Shown: positions 1 through 11,000 of the stretch, in pieces | Numbering within the stretch: the stretch's first letter is position 1 | Layout of the letters: each line of letters starts with the position of its first letter | Origin: Micractinium sp. NFX-FRZ | Lineage: Eukaryota > Chlorophyta > Trebouxiophyceae > Chlorellales > Chlorellaceae | NCBI GenBank assembly: GCA_029339195.1 | Contig: JAPTJF010000511.1 | Location: 1-42,631, forward strand | DNA: 42,631 nucleotides | Direction of reading: 5' to 3' | Position numbers and translations under genes: made by a program | The notes under the pieces: generated by a model | Database searches by the model: none | The model's input: the letters and a program-made list of their open reading frames with translations, nothing else | Told to the model about the DNA's origin: nothing

Positions 1-106
1 AAGGTGGGGAAATGGATTCTGCGCCTGCAGGAAACGTCGGGAACAATGTCGGGTTTTTGGGTCAGATCCACTAGTGGCAGCTGCTGCGGCAGCTGGCTTT
101 CTGCAG

Positions 107-2585
107 ACGTAATAAATGCTGGAGGGCTTGCGTGGAAGGCTCGTTTATTGCGGCTCGTGTGTTGCTGATCCCAATTTACCTCATCGCCACTGCTGCCGCA
201 GGCCTGCTGGGTCTGGCAGCTCTGGTGGCAGGGGCGGCGCCCCGCCAGCCCAGCCGCAGGCTGGCAGTGGAGCCCGAGGATGATCCCGTCCAGTTTAGCA
301 TCCACAGGGGCCGGAAGCTGCTTTGGTGCATCGTGGACTGTGGGGTAAGCTAATGAACCTGTTTGGCTAGTGGGCCAGTGCCCACTCCTGCCTGACACAC
401 CATCATCGTGGCGGGGTTGAGCTCACTACTGCTGTTGCCTTCGCCCCTCCTGCAGGGCTGCTCAGGAGGACGGGCGGAAAACGCATGCCCGCCTGGCTAC
501 GAGTGCCTTGACAACTGGTGGCCCATCGATGATGAGTGCCGTGCCACAGGCTGCTTGAGGGACGGCTGCCAGGATGGCTACGAGTGCAACCAAGCGAGCG
601 CCCAGTGCGAAGCAACGGTAAGGTTGGCGCCAGCCTGGCAGGATCGGGGCTGGGGAGGAGTCGCTGGCCCGCTGCCCCTTTGTGTGCTGGCCTCAACGGA
701 TACAAATGGTAGAACATCGCTGGGCCATCCGCTCTCCTCGCCGACACCTTATGCAAATGCCAGTCCCCACCGCCGCTGCCTGATCCCCGTCCCCCGCATG
801 CTGCTGGTGCTGCAGGGGTGCCTGGCCGACGGCTGCCAACAGGGCTACATTTGCGACCAGTATAGCTACCAGTGCGAGCCCACGGTACGTGCAAAGTCGA
901 GGGGACACTGCCACGTCATCTGGCAGGTGGTGCAGCATGCGCTGTCACCCCACCATGTGTGCCTGGCAGCTGCAGCATCTGCCGTGAGAAAACACCTGCC
1001 CGCATTGTCACTGCTGCAGGGATGCCTGAAAGATGGCTGCGACCAAGGCTACGAATGCGATGAATTCAGCACCCAGTGCAAGCCACAGGCAAGCCAGGCA
1101 CAGCAGCCGCCTCGCAAGTGTTGCACCGCAGCGCATGCAGTGCAGCGCATGTCATGCACCCCTGCTGCACCGCCCCCTTCCCACTTCCCCGCCCAACCAT
1201 CTGACCTCCGGCAATCACAGACACCCCTGGCTGTCTCTGCAGGGCTGCCTGGCAAGCGGCTGTGACCAAGGATACGAGTGTGACAAATACACAACTGTGT
1301 GCGAGGCACAGGCAAGCTGAGCTGGCACGTGGTGTCCCGCCTGCCATCCGCAGGAAGCCCGCCTGCCTTGCTGGATGGCTGCCGCCCCTGCTGACACTGC
1401 CTGCCGGCCCCCGCTGCCTGCAGGGCTGCCTGGCCAGCGACTGCGACCAAGGCTACAAGTGCATTGCCTCCACAACAGAGTGCGAGCCGCAGGCAAGCAC
1501 AGCTGGGCTTCAACACGTGTGCCTGAATGCCGCGCCAGGGCCAGCACGTGTGCCCACATGCCTTGCTCCGCTAACCCGCACAGCTGGTCCATCTGAACTC
1601 CTAAGCATGCTGACTGCCCTGCTGTTTGCAGGGCTGCGTCGCAAGCGGCTGCGAGCCAGGTTACAAGTGCAACAAGCTGACGACGGAGTGCGAGGCGCAG
1701 GCAAGATGTGCACCAGCACTGCGCACGCCCCGCCTGCTGTGTGCCGCGCGCCACGTGGGCTGAACACACTGAGGCGCTCATCTCAACGGCCAGATGGAAG
1801 CGAGGCAGATGGGGATGCATCTGAAGCGACCTGAAATCAACTGTGTCTGCAGGGCTGCCTGGCATCCGGCTGTGGCCCGGGCACCTACTGTGACCAGATC
1901 TTCAACACTTGCCTGCCTCAGGTAAGGTGGCAGCTTGTAGGGCAGCACCGGCGGGGCAGTGCAAGGCGGGCGAATTGCAGTGCCCCAACGTCATAATGCT
2001 GAGACTGGCCACGCCGCCGAAATGGTATGGATATCACCCTGTTGGTATTGCCCGTGTAGACGTGTTGGCTTTGCCGCTGGTTTGAATGCAGGCGAAGCCG
2101 CCACCGCCACCAGCAGTGCAGGCGCCGGTGGTGACGGCCCCCGCCGGTGTTGCTGCCCCAGCGCTCCGCTGCTTTGACGCCGACCCAAACTGCCAGTTCT
2201 GGGCGGGGGCTGGGGAGTGCGCCAAGAAGTGAGTGCCTGGGTGTGTGGGCGTATGATGGGGGTAAGGGTGGGTGGGTGGGGGGTGGGCGTGGGGGCGCTG
2301 TATTGGCCGCAGCTGACACAGGACACTCTGAGGTGGCGGCAGGGGGGGGGGCGGGGAGGGTGGGCACCTGCGGATTCATGGTCCAGGCTGTCTCAATCTG
2401 TCCATGACTTTCCCTGCACTTGCAGTCCGGTCTACATGCTGGCCACATGCAAGCTGTCATGCGGTGCCGATGGCTGCGTGAACCCGCCCGCAGTGCGGCC
2501 CGAGGACGTGCCACCCTTTGCCGTAGCGGAGGCACCGGCCAGCGCCGCCCCCCAACCCGCCCCCGCTCCTGCAGCCTCCACGTGA
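107..2585 (+). CDS. Cys-rich exon-repeat protein with C-terminal ShKT domain (5' partial)
   Basis: Probably a secreted or surface protein; function unknown. Exons inferred: about 107-344, 456-617, 816-884, 1020-1088, 1243-1311, 1424-1492, 1632-1700, 1853-1921, 2092-2228 and 2426-2585 (TGA). The first exon encodes a hydrophobic stretch (VLLIPIYLIATAAAGLLGLA) suited to a signal peptide or anchor, but has no ATG in this frame, so translation should begin in an upstream exon (an acceptor ctgcag ends at 106). Exon 2 holds one divergent and one typical Cys repeat; the next six exons are each exactly 69 nt, phase 0, and encode one 23-residue unit of the form GCLxxGCxxGYxCDxxxxxC. A Pro/Ala linker follows, then an ShKT-like domain (CFDADPNC, FWAGAGEC, YMLATCKLSCG) and an Ala/Pro tail. 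The repeat resembles short Cys repeats of extracellular proteins, but I cannot name its family. Four consecutive donors are GC rather than GT. Confidence 0.75.
456..1921 (+). repeat. Tandem array of one-exon Cys-rich repeats
   Basis: Seven exons carry eight copies of a Cys motif; the typical unit has spacing C-x4-C-x5-C-x6-C. The exons at 816, 1020, 1243, 1424, 1632 and 1853 are all 69 nt, flanked by phase-0 introns of about 110-200 nt, and start with GG(C/G/A)TGC right after a ctgcag or ttgcag acceptor. Equal length and symmetric phase are what repeated exon duplication leaves behind, since units can be added or lost without changing frame. Confidence 0.85.
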
Positions 2586-3927
2586 TCCACAGCACCGCCA
2601 AGGCTGCGCTCTGCCCCACACTTTGTGAGGCGCGCCTGATGCAAAGCCAACAACTGCCCTTTTTCCGTCTTTAGTTCCGTACTGCGCGCACTTTGGCAAC
2701 CCATGCACATAGGCACAAGTTGCGTACGCATTCCATGCACTGCCTCCTTCCGGCATTCACGGCACGCACTGGTGCCTTCGAGCCGTTATGTTTTTTTCCA
2801 CTGCTCTTTTGCGGGTGCAGCCCGTGCAGCCCTGCGCGCCGGTCCATCGGGCGCCAGCTGCGGCAAACTGGATGATTTGAATCCATCAGGCTGAATGATT
2901 TTTTGATTGAGAGCTGGAGAACATGAGTAATGACGTTCACACTGTGCAGACACTGGCTGGGCTTGAGAGCAGGTCCACAGGTCTACAGGGAGGTCGGCAA
3001 AGGCAGCTGCCGCCCGGCGGGCCGCCGCCGCTCCGCCACCCAGCCAGGGACCGAGAAACATCAACCGGCGCGTTCATGTTGTTGCTGGGAGCGGCCCAGC
3101 AAAACTGCTGGGTGGGCAAGAGGCCGGCCTGGACGCTCGCTTGCCCTCCCGCCATCATGGCATGGCGGGCCACCCCTTTCAAGGGACAAAGTTTGTCCGA
3201 CCGTCCTCCTGTAGCTCCCGCTGTTTGGCTCGCCCAGCGCTCCCAACAACACCCAAACGAGTCAGCGGCATCGCTGTCGGCGCATGCGTGGACGGCCGCG
3301 GCGGCGGGGGCCTGCGGCAGTGGTAGCACCGACAGTGCTGCGACGGGGGCGCCGCCGCCAAGCGGGTCTCGCTGCCCCAGATGGTTTTTGGGGATCCGTG
3401 CTTGGCCATGGTCACACACAACTGGGCCCTCTCTGGAGCGGTTGTTCACGCCAAGAACCCGGAAGAGGCCCAGAAGCACACCCCACAAGCCGCCCTGCCC
3501 TGGGCCCACGCTGCCGCTGCCGTGGGCCCCGGGCGGCGCGCGCCATGGACTTGCCCGCCGCAGCCTGATATGTGACTGTGAGCTTGTGTGTGTTATCAGG
3601 CTCCGACTTACTTTACAGGACCATCAGGACCAGAAGAAGACATAATTGTATGAACTAGTAAGTAGTACAATCAGAGACGGGCAGGCCGACAGCGGGGGGG
3701 TGGGCAAGGAGGGGGAGGACCATGAAATGTGAACCGATCATCAGTCCAACAACAAAATCATGATATGCCGTTCTCCCAAGGGAAGCAGGGGAGGGAGGCG
3801 GCAGGGGAAGTACGACACGGGAACCGAGGGACTTGCAGGAATTGAGAGATAGAGCAGGGAAGCGAATCATGGAGCAATAAGGGAGCACGGCAAGGCGGCT
3901 CAGCCGTCGAGCCGGCACTGGGTTCGT
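2586..3927. other. Convergent intergenic region (3' ends of Cys-rich gene and carrier)
   Basis: No gene is supported here. Open frames on both strands (for example 2923-3645 + and 2937-3509 -) have no recognisable domain and look like chance in GC-rich DNA. The stretch should hold the 3' UTRs of the two converging genes. A TGTAA on the minus strand at 3613-3617 is a plausible polyadenylation signal for the carrier, giving a 3' UTR of about 310 nt. I saw no TGTAA shortly after the Cys-rich gene's stop. Confidence 0.5.
3613..3617 (-). terminator. Putative polyadenylation signal TGTAA of the carrier gene
   Basis: Minus-strand TGTAA lies about 310 nt past the carrier stop codon. TGTAA is the usual green-algal polyadenylation element; the assignment rests on motif and position only. 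Confidence 0.4.
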
Positions 3928-6900
3928 TTAGCTGACGGGCGCGGTCACGCCGCTGGGCACCTTGCTGCTGGCGCCAGCAAACACCTCGTCCAAGCTGCCC
4001 TCGTACTGCAGGGCGTAGGGTGGGATGCAGTACAGCACGGGAGGTGAGCGGATGTTGAGCCACTGCTTTGGGGGCTAGTCTGGCCACATGCGTGTGCAGT
4101 GCACATGCCAGCAAAGTCCACACGGAGCAGGGCTGCAGGCGCTGGGGGACCCCAAGAGGTAGAAGCACTGCTGCACGCCAACTCAAGCCAGCTTCAAGCC
4201 AGCATCAAGGCACAACACACAGCCAGCCAGCCCAGGCGCACCTTGTTGATGAGGTTGCGCGCGCCCTCCACCGCCAGGAAGATGCCTGCAGTGGCCGGCG
4301 GCACCAAAGATAGCTCAGCATGCAAGTCCTGTGAGGTCAAGAGGCTTGCTCATACACGCAGGGCGCTTGGTGTGCAGGCTGGCCGGCTGAGTGAGCAAGT
4401 GCGCGGCCCAAACCACGCCAGCGAATGCCAAGCGCAAACCTTAGCCGAGCAGCGTGCTTAGGTGGGGCGGCCCCGCACGGGATGGCACGGTGCTGGCTGC
4501 AGAGGCGCTCTCTCAGACACAACCGCTACAGCGCGACAACCTCTACTACAACAGCCAAAACAGAGCCCATTGTGATCCCACCCACCTGCGTTGACGGGGA
4601 TGGCGCGGTACATGGCAGCAGAGAAGCCGCGGAAGAGGCCCTTGTAGCCCTCCACAGCCACCGACTGGCGCAGGCAGTCCATGGTGTTGCGGTACTGCGG
4701 GTTGCTCAGGGAGTCGCCCTGCGGGGACGCACGACGGGTGTGCGGAGCGGGGGGGCAGGCCAGGCGGGTGAGAGGCAGGCAAGGCGGCGCAGGCTGGACT
4801 GGTCGGCACTCGTGCACGGGCGGGCGTGCGGGCGGGGTGTGCGCCTGGAAGAGCCGGGGAGTAGTTGCGTGGCGGCACTTGCTGGCACCCAGCAGCGTCC
4901 AGCCAGCCTGCCTCCCTGCCTACCCAGCTTCCGCTCCCCCAGCCCCTCTCGTTGCTGCCCCTCATCCACCCACCCACCTGCATCTTGGACTTGATGGTGT
5001 CGATGGGGAACATGGAGCCCCACAGGCCAAAGCCAGCCATGATGCCCGCCGCCATCACCTCCTTGTACGTCAGGTCCGCCTGCACACACAGAGGGGCGCA
5101 CGGCGGTGGGGGGTGGCTGTGACGTGGGGGGCCAGCAACAAAAGGCTGGGGCGGGGCAGGCTGAGCTGTCCGGGGGGGCCGCCAAAGCACGTGTGGCGTA
5201 AACCATGGTGGCGGTGCCCCGCCAAAGCACACCAACGGGCTTTGGAGGGTGTAAGGTCTCGTAGGCCCCGCCAAAGCACATGGAACGGGTGGTGTGACAG
5301 AAGGTGGCCCCCACACCGGCAGCCTGAGCTCACCTTGGTCTTGTTGGGTCCCGCCAGCGCGTGCATGGTGGCCTCATAGCCGTAGAAGAACCAGGCGTAG
5401 CCCTGCACGGGGAAGGGATAGAGAGATAGCAGAAACAACAGGCGTCAAGTGCGCCGCAGGGGGGGACGGGAGATGAGAGCATCTGGTCGCCCCTCCAATC
5501 CGTGCCGCTGACCAGTGCATATACACATCAACCGGCAGCTCAGTGGCGCACGCAAGCCTGTGCAATGTTACGCAACACATCACACTGTGGCATCAAGGAC
5601 CCACCATGATGTCGCGCAGCACAGTGGAGGTCATGCCGCGATACAGCCCCCGCAGGCCGTGGCCGCGCATGATGCTGGCGGCGCAGTCCACGGAGCCCTT
5701 GTACGTCTCCAGGCCCTGCAGGCGGGCGGGCAGCGCAGGGGGCGGGGCACAGTGCTGGTTGGAGGCAAGCGGTGCGAGCATTTTGTTGAAGGGGAGGCCG
5801 GGTGGGTGCAGGAGAAGCAGGCGCAGGCGGGCGTGTGTGCAAGCCAGCAGGCGCATGGGTCAAGCGCGGGTGCTCAGAGAGGTGTCGAGCGAGGCGTCAA
5901 TGCATTGCTGTGTCTGCCGCACTCCCGCAGACCGGCACCACCAGGCAGGCAGGCAGGCACAAGCAGAAGTGCTGTGTGTTGATCGGCATACTGAGCCCAC
6001 CTGGATCTTGAGGCCCATGGAGGCTGCCAGCTGGGCGCGGCGCTGCAGCATCATCTTGGTGCGCACGTGCTCGGATGGGCAGGAGATGATGGAGCCAGCC
6101 AGGCCGGCGGCGGCACCGCCAGCCAGCGTCTTGAAGTGGGAGAACTCGCCCGCGGGGGTGGGCATCTGCCGGAGGGGTGACAGGGGCAACAGAGCACAGG
6201 ATGAGACAGGGAGTAAAGGGAGGGCAGCTGGCGTGTTGCGGTGTGAGCACGCGTCTGCGTGGAATGGGCAATTGCTGGGAGGGGGCGAAGGCAGCGGGAG
6301 GGTGGGGGGAAGAAGGCTGCACATTGAAGTCATGGCTACGTCTGGCAAGTTCGGTGGGCTCAGTGGGAATTGGATGCATCTCCGTGCATCGGTCGGCCCC
6401 ACCTCTCAACCTCCCCCCGCAACCCTGCCCCAGCCACCCACCACCCATGCACCGCTCAGCCACCCACCTTCTCCTCCAGGTACGCCTTGGTCTTGGAGAA
6501 GGTGGGGAAGTGGATGCCCAGCAGCACCATGTTGCCCAGCAGGGGGGCCATCACGCCGCGGTACAGGGACACCCACCCCTCGTTGCGCACCATCTTGCGC
6601 AGGCTGCAGGCAGGCGCGGGGGGCGGGGCAGCAGGGTGGGGCGCAAGTGAGAAGCGCTGCCGGCCGAGGGCGAGTGTGGGTGCGCAGTGGGAGAGCAGCG
6701 GCGGCGGGTGGAGCCTAAAACGGCGCGCAGGCAGGTGCCCACAGGGGGAGCAGGCGTGACAGGCAGCTGGGCACGCATGCTGAGCCTCCGACACGCGTAT
6801 AGCACCCAACTGGGTGTGCAGAAGGCACCCGAATGCCGCCATTTGATGGCAGTGCATGGCTGGCAGCGCGGCAAGCATGCTCAGACGGTCGCTCTGCTGC

Positions 6901-7571
6901 TGGCGCTCGCAAGCCCTCACCAGTCGTTGGAGTTGAGGTAGACATCAGAGGCGGGCAGCTTGGCTGCCAGCGCGGTGCCCTGGCCCATGACCTGTAGGGA
7001 GAGGAAGAGGAGAGTTTCGGCAGTTGGGCCGTTTGTCGTGAGCTACTTGCGCAGCCCCCCATGCTCAGCATGTGGCAGCCCTGAGCACCCGCATCGCAGC
7101 CACGCGCTTGCAAACCTACCTCCTGCGCTCCCATGCCCGGGCTGCATACCCTGCAGCTGCGGCTGCACATTGGCGCACCTGCAGGCGGGTCTTGATTGTG
7201 TCAAAGGGCTGGCCAATCATCACGCGCGCCACCCCACCAGAGATGCCCGGCATGATGTCAAGCACCTGCGATTGTGCCAGAAAGGGGCGGGGTAGGGGCG
7301 GGGCGGGCAAAACGCGCATGTACGTCGGCGGCATGCGCAGCAGCGCCAGTCCAATTTGGTGGTTTGATGCGTTGTGCATAACTGCTCGACTTGGAGACTT
7401 GAAGGCCTGTGCGGCAGCAGATCATTCTGCTCACACAGCTCACCAACGCCCCCCCAAGGCCCACCAACACGTCCGGGCACAGCCCTCGCCCGCGCGTTCC
7501 CTCACCTTCTTGTGGACTGGTGGGGTGTGCTCCACCACATTCAGGGTTTCGTTGACAGTGCGGGCCACCAT
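3928..7571 (-). CDS. Mitochondrial carrier family (SLC25) transporter, possibly CCP1/CCP2-like
   Basis: A six-helix, three-repeat solute carrier, 353 residues by my model. Exons: 7571-7506, 7265-7179, 6991-6921, 6603-6468, 6165-6001, 5715-5605, 5402-5334, 5079-4978, 4718-4586, 4285-4242, 4005-3928 (TAA); all phases fit. It starts MVARTVNETL. Each repeat shows the signature PxD/ExxK/R: QPFDTIKTRLQ, CPSEHVRTKMM and FPIDTIKSKMQ, followed by half-signatures such as EGWVSLYRGVMAPL, HGLRGLYRGMTSTVLRD and EGYKGLFRGFSAAMYRAIP. These place it with the carnitine/ornithine/BOU/YMC side of the family; substrate cannot be read from sequence. Usual sites are the inner mitochondrial membrane or chloroplast envelope. 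It is divergently transcribed from an LCIB-family gene. Chlamydomonas CCP1/CCP2, low-CO2-inducible SLC25 proteins of similar size, have LCIB-type neighbours, so a CCP-like role is a reasonable inference, not shown here. Confidence 0.9.
5179..5279. repeat. Three copies of CCGCCAAAGCAC in a carrier intron
   Basis: Identical 12-mers occur at 5179-5190, 5219-5230 and 5268-5279, inside the intron between carrier exons 7 and 8. On the coding (minus) strand each reads GTGCTTTGGCGG. Spacing is 40 and 49 nt. They may be a decayed local duplication or a recurring binding or splicing site. Confidence 0.7.
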
Positions 7572-8051
7572 TTTGCTTCAGCTGCAAGAGAAGGAGGGGG
7601 TGGCCCCAGCGGCGGATACTGCACTCAGACCTCCAACTCAAGCCCGGACCTCCGACTCCCCCCGCGAGGGGCGCCCTGAGGGGTGCAACATCCTTGCATT
7701 CGCGGCAACAGCGCAGGCAGGCGGCAGTGGGGGCACAACCACACCCTCCGGCGGTGTGGGTGAAAGTGGGAGTGCGGGCAAAAGGCGCGCAAGCTTTACA
7801 AACCTGCGTGGGGGCCTAGGTGGTGCTGTCAAGCGATAAAAGATGGGGAGAATGGGAGGGTGGGAGAGATCAAGGCGCCCTAGTCAACGCGCCCCGCTGG
7901 CGCCACGTGGTGGGGAGGAGTTGGAGTTGGAGGATCTCTGGGGACCTAGAAAAGGAGCCGGCATCAACAATTTCGTAGTAGATCAAAACCAGCTCCCCCG
8001 AGCCCCCCTCCCCCTTCCGGCCGAGGCAACCTTTCTCACACGCACACAAGG
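7572..8051. promoter_or_regulatory. Shared divergent promoter of carrier and LCIB-family genes
   Basis: 480 bp separate the carrier ATG (minus, 7571) from the LCIB-family ATG (plus, 8052), so both promoters and 5' UTRs lie here. A palindromic G-box CCACGTGG is at 7903-7910 and an A/T-rich GATAAAAG at 7835-7842. I looked for the Chlamydomonas low-CO2 enhancer motif GANTTNC on both strands and did not find it. The architecture suggests coordinated expression. Confidence 0.6.
7903..7910. promoter_or_regulatory. G-box CCACGTGG
   Basis: An 8-bp perfect palindrome with a CACGTG core, about 140 bp upstream of the LCIB-family ATG and 330 bp upstream of the carrier ATG. In plants and algae such cores are bound by bZIP and bHLH factors. 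Function here is inferred from motif and position. Confidence 0.45.
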
Positions 8052-11000
8052 ATGTCGCGCAACCAGGCTGCCAAGCGCCTCTTCTCCTCGCTCGCCCGCC
8101 AGGCTGAGGCCGGGGTGTCCGGCGTGAAGTCCTCGGGCCAGGCCCTGCTCGGGACGCGCACTACCATAGTCAACCTGACTGGCGGCGCCGGCGCGTCGGT
8201 GAGTGGCGGTCAGCAATGCCAGCAGCGGTGACTTTTCAACTTGGCCATCACACACGCCTGGCTGCGGCAAAGCACTGTACACGCCTAATGGAGGGCTCAG
8301 GGCGAATGCCGGCTGCATCGCAGGCCCGCGGGTGCCGTGGGTGGGTGCTCGCTGCAAGCGGCTTCCCGCCCCGCCGCCGCCCCTGCGAACCCAACCTCTC
8401 CAATCCCGATCCAATCCCTTGCTCGCCTCCCCCCTAACCGACCTTTGCTGTGCAGACTGTGAACCGGTGCTCGCGCTGCCACTGCGGCCGCGCGGTGTGC
8501 CTGGGCCACCACAACTACTCCACCAGCACCCGCGTCGCCCAGCAGGCGGCACAGCCCGCGTATGCCGAGGCCGATTGCGTCTCCTCCGACCTGGCTGGCC
8601 GCCACCAGGTGAGAGGCACATGCTCTCTCTGCTAAGTGGGTGCTGCACAGCTCTGCGGGGGAGGGGGTGTAGGTGCTCAAGAGCTGAGGGGTATTTTTTA
8701 GCCCTGGCGCACCCTGCCTGCGCATGGGTCCCCTGCAACTAGATGGTCCCCTGCAACTAGATGGTCACCTGCAACTAGCCCTCCCACACCCTCCCACCCC
8801 TGGCAGCTTCTCTAGCTCCTTCCCCACAGTGTTCTGGTTGCCTTTCCCACCGCTTTGCTCGTTGGTGACGAACCTCCGCACCCCTTCACTCCTGCCTGCT
8901 GCTCAAACACCGCCTGCACCCCCAAACCCTGCCGCACCCTGCAGACCGTGCTGTCCCACTTCCCCACCGCCCTGTCTGTGGACGACTACATGAGCCGCGT
9001 TGAGGTGGCGCTGGCGGGCTACGGCTTCACCGGCGACAACACCATCGGTGAGAAGAGGAGGCAGCATCTGAGGGCAGCTGGGTGCTGCAGTGGGCTGCCG
9101 AACAGGCCAGACGGGAACACGACTCGTCCTGAATGCCCCCCTGCATCGCCCGGCCCAGTGCATGCTGCCGCCTTGAGGAGGCCGGGTGCTTGGCGCCCTC
9201 ACCGCAGCGTGGTCAGGCGCTTCACCTCCCTGGCACCTGCCCTGTCCACCCTCTGCCGCAAGTAGTCCTGCACGGTGCCCCACCCTGCACTGCCACCCCC
9301 CCCCCCCTCTGCCTCCACCTTGCGTGCGCACCCCGCAGCCATGTCCAATCTGTGCCGTGACGAATCCTGCATGATCCTGGAGGACAAGATTGAGTCCGTC
9401 TTCGGCTCCTGCTTCTCCACCCACGGCCTGGGCGGCGTGCTGACCTGCGGCGTGATCGGCATCAAGGCCGGCCTGAGCCACTCGCCCGTGCAGGGGGTGA
9501 GTGCCCCGCCTCCGCCCGCGCATGCAGCAGGGCTGGCAAGCCTGTGCAAGAAGGCTGTGTGTGCTCCAAAGCCCTGCCTAGACCACGTGAAGCCTCTCCC
9601 AGTATCCCACTCTTCTTTGAACTCACCTTCCTCCCTCCCCTTTACCGCCCCTCCACCCCCCGCCCCCCCGCAGGGCAAGGAGCGCTACGTCTTCTTCTCC
9701 TTCCCCCACATCGCCATCGACAGCGAGGGCAACGTGGGCGGCATCGCCCGCCCCAACCGCCCCGGCGCCTCCTCCGCCTGCGGCGCCCTCATCGCCTGCA
9801 CCAGCCACCTGAAGGCCGAGGGCCTGGATGCCAACCTGAAGGTGCCCGGCGTGCACGACCCCCTGGAGCCCGAGTGAGTCCCCACCCACCCTGCTGCCTG
9901 CTGCATGTGGGTGCAGGAGGGGCTGTTTTTGTGGGCGGCCTCCTGATGCGTTGCCTGCCCGCCCGCCCGCACCCTCCCCACGTGCTCCCGCCTGCCTGCC
10001 GCGCACGTTCCCACATGCCCTCACCTGCTTCCCCTCCCCTTGCTTCACTCTTCCCATCCACACCTGCCTGCCCAGCCCCCTCCCCTCCCCCTTGCCTCTT
10101 CCGGCACACCCTCACGCCCTCCTCCCCGCTCCCCCGCCCCCGCCCCGCCCCCGCAGGTACTCCATCCTGAAGCAGCGCCTGGCGCGCCGCCTGAAATACG
10201 AGGGCGCCGACGCCTCCCAGCTGGACCTGGTGGCCGTCACCAAGGCCGCCGAGCGCACCATCACCTCCGACCTGGAGTACCTGGTGGAGAAGGCGGTGGA
10301 CACATCCAAGGCAGACTACGCCGTGTTCACCGGCGTGCAGGTGGGGCGGGCGGGCGGGCGGGCGGGCTGGTTGTTGCAGACTTGGATTGCTGGGCAGAGC
10401 GCGGGCAGGGCCCTGTGTTGTGAGCCATGCGCCCGCCTGCCTGCCTGCCTGCCTGCCTAATGTCTGCCCACCTGCCTTGCCTGGCGCTGTGCCAACACCA
10501 CCTGTGCATCTGCCTTGCTGCCGCCTCACTCCCCGCCTCCCCTCCCCCGCCCCCTTCCCTCCCACCGCCCCGTCCCTGCAGATCCACAACTGGGCCACCG
10601 ACCTGCTGGACGAGGACGTGCCCTCCATCGAGTTTGTGTCCGTGGGCAAGTCCTACGTGGTGGTCAATGGCGAGAAGACGTACCTGGATGTTCACCAGGT
10701 GGGGCAGCGCGTGCAAGGGGCGGGGTGGGGAGGTCTGGCTGGGGCGGTGATAAGGTGGCGTGGGGTGAGGATGTAGCCAAGCGGCGTGGGACAAGGAGGG
10801 GCTCCTGGCTGGGCATCTGGCGACCCGTGCATGCTTGTGCGCATCCAGTGTGTGTGTGACGCGTCGCGACCAGCGCCTCGGGCCGAGCTGCCGGCCCGCT
10901 GCCCCCCTCCCCCAGCCTCATCCTGCCCCTCCCGTCGCCCCGCTGCGCAGGTGCCCGCCCTGTCCCCCCGCCAGCTGAAGCTGCTGGGCCAGGCCAGCAT

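Noticed and set aside
2923..3645. 240-codon plus-strand open frame, with an overlapping 190-codon minus-strand frame at 2937-3509
   Set aside because: No domain, mixed composition and mutual overlap in a convergent intergenic region. GC-rich DNA yields such frames by chance.
10436..10458. CCTG repeat as a possible CRISPR-like or satellite array
   Set aside because: A simple tetranucleotide run inside an intron, with no spacers and no longer unit.
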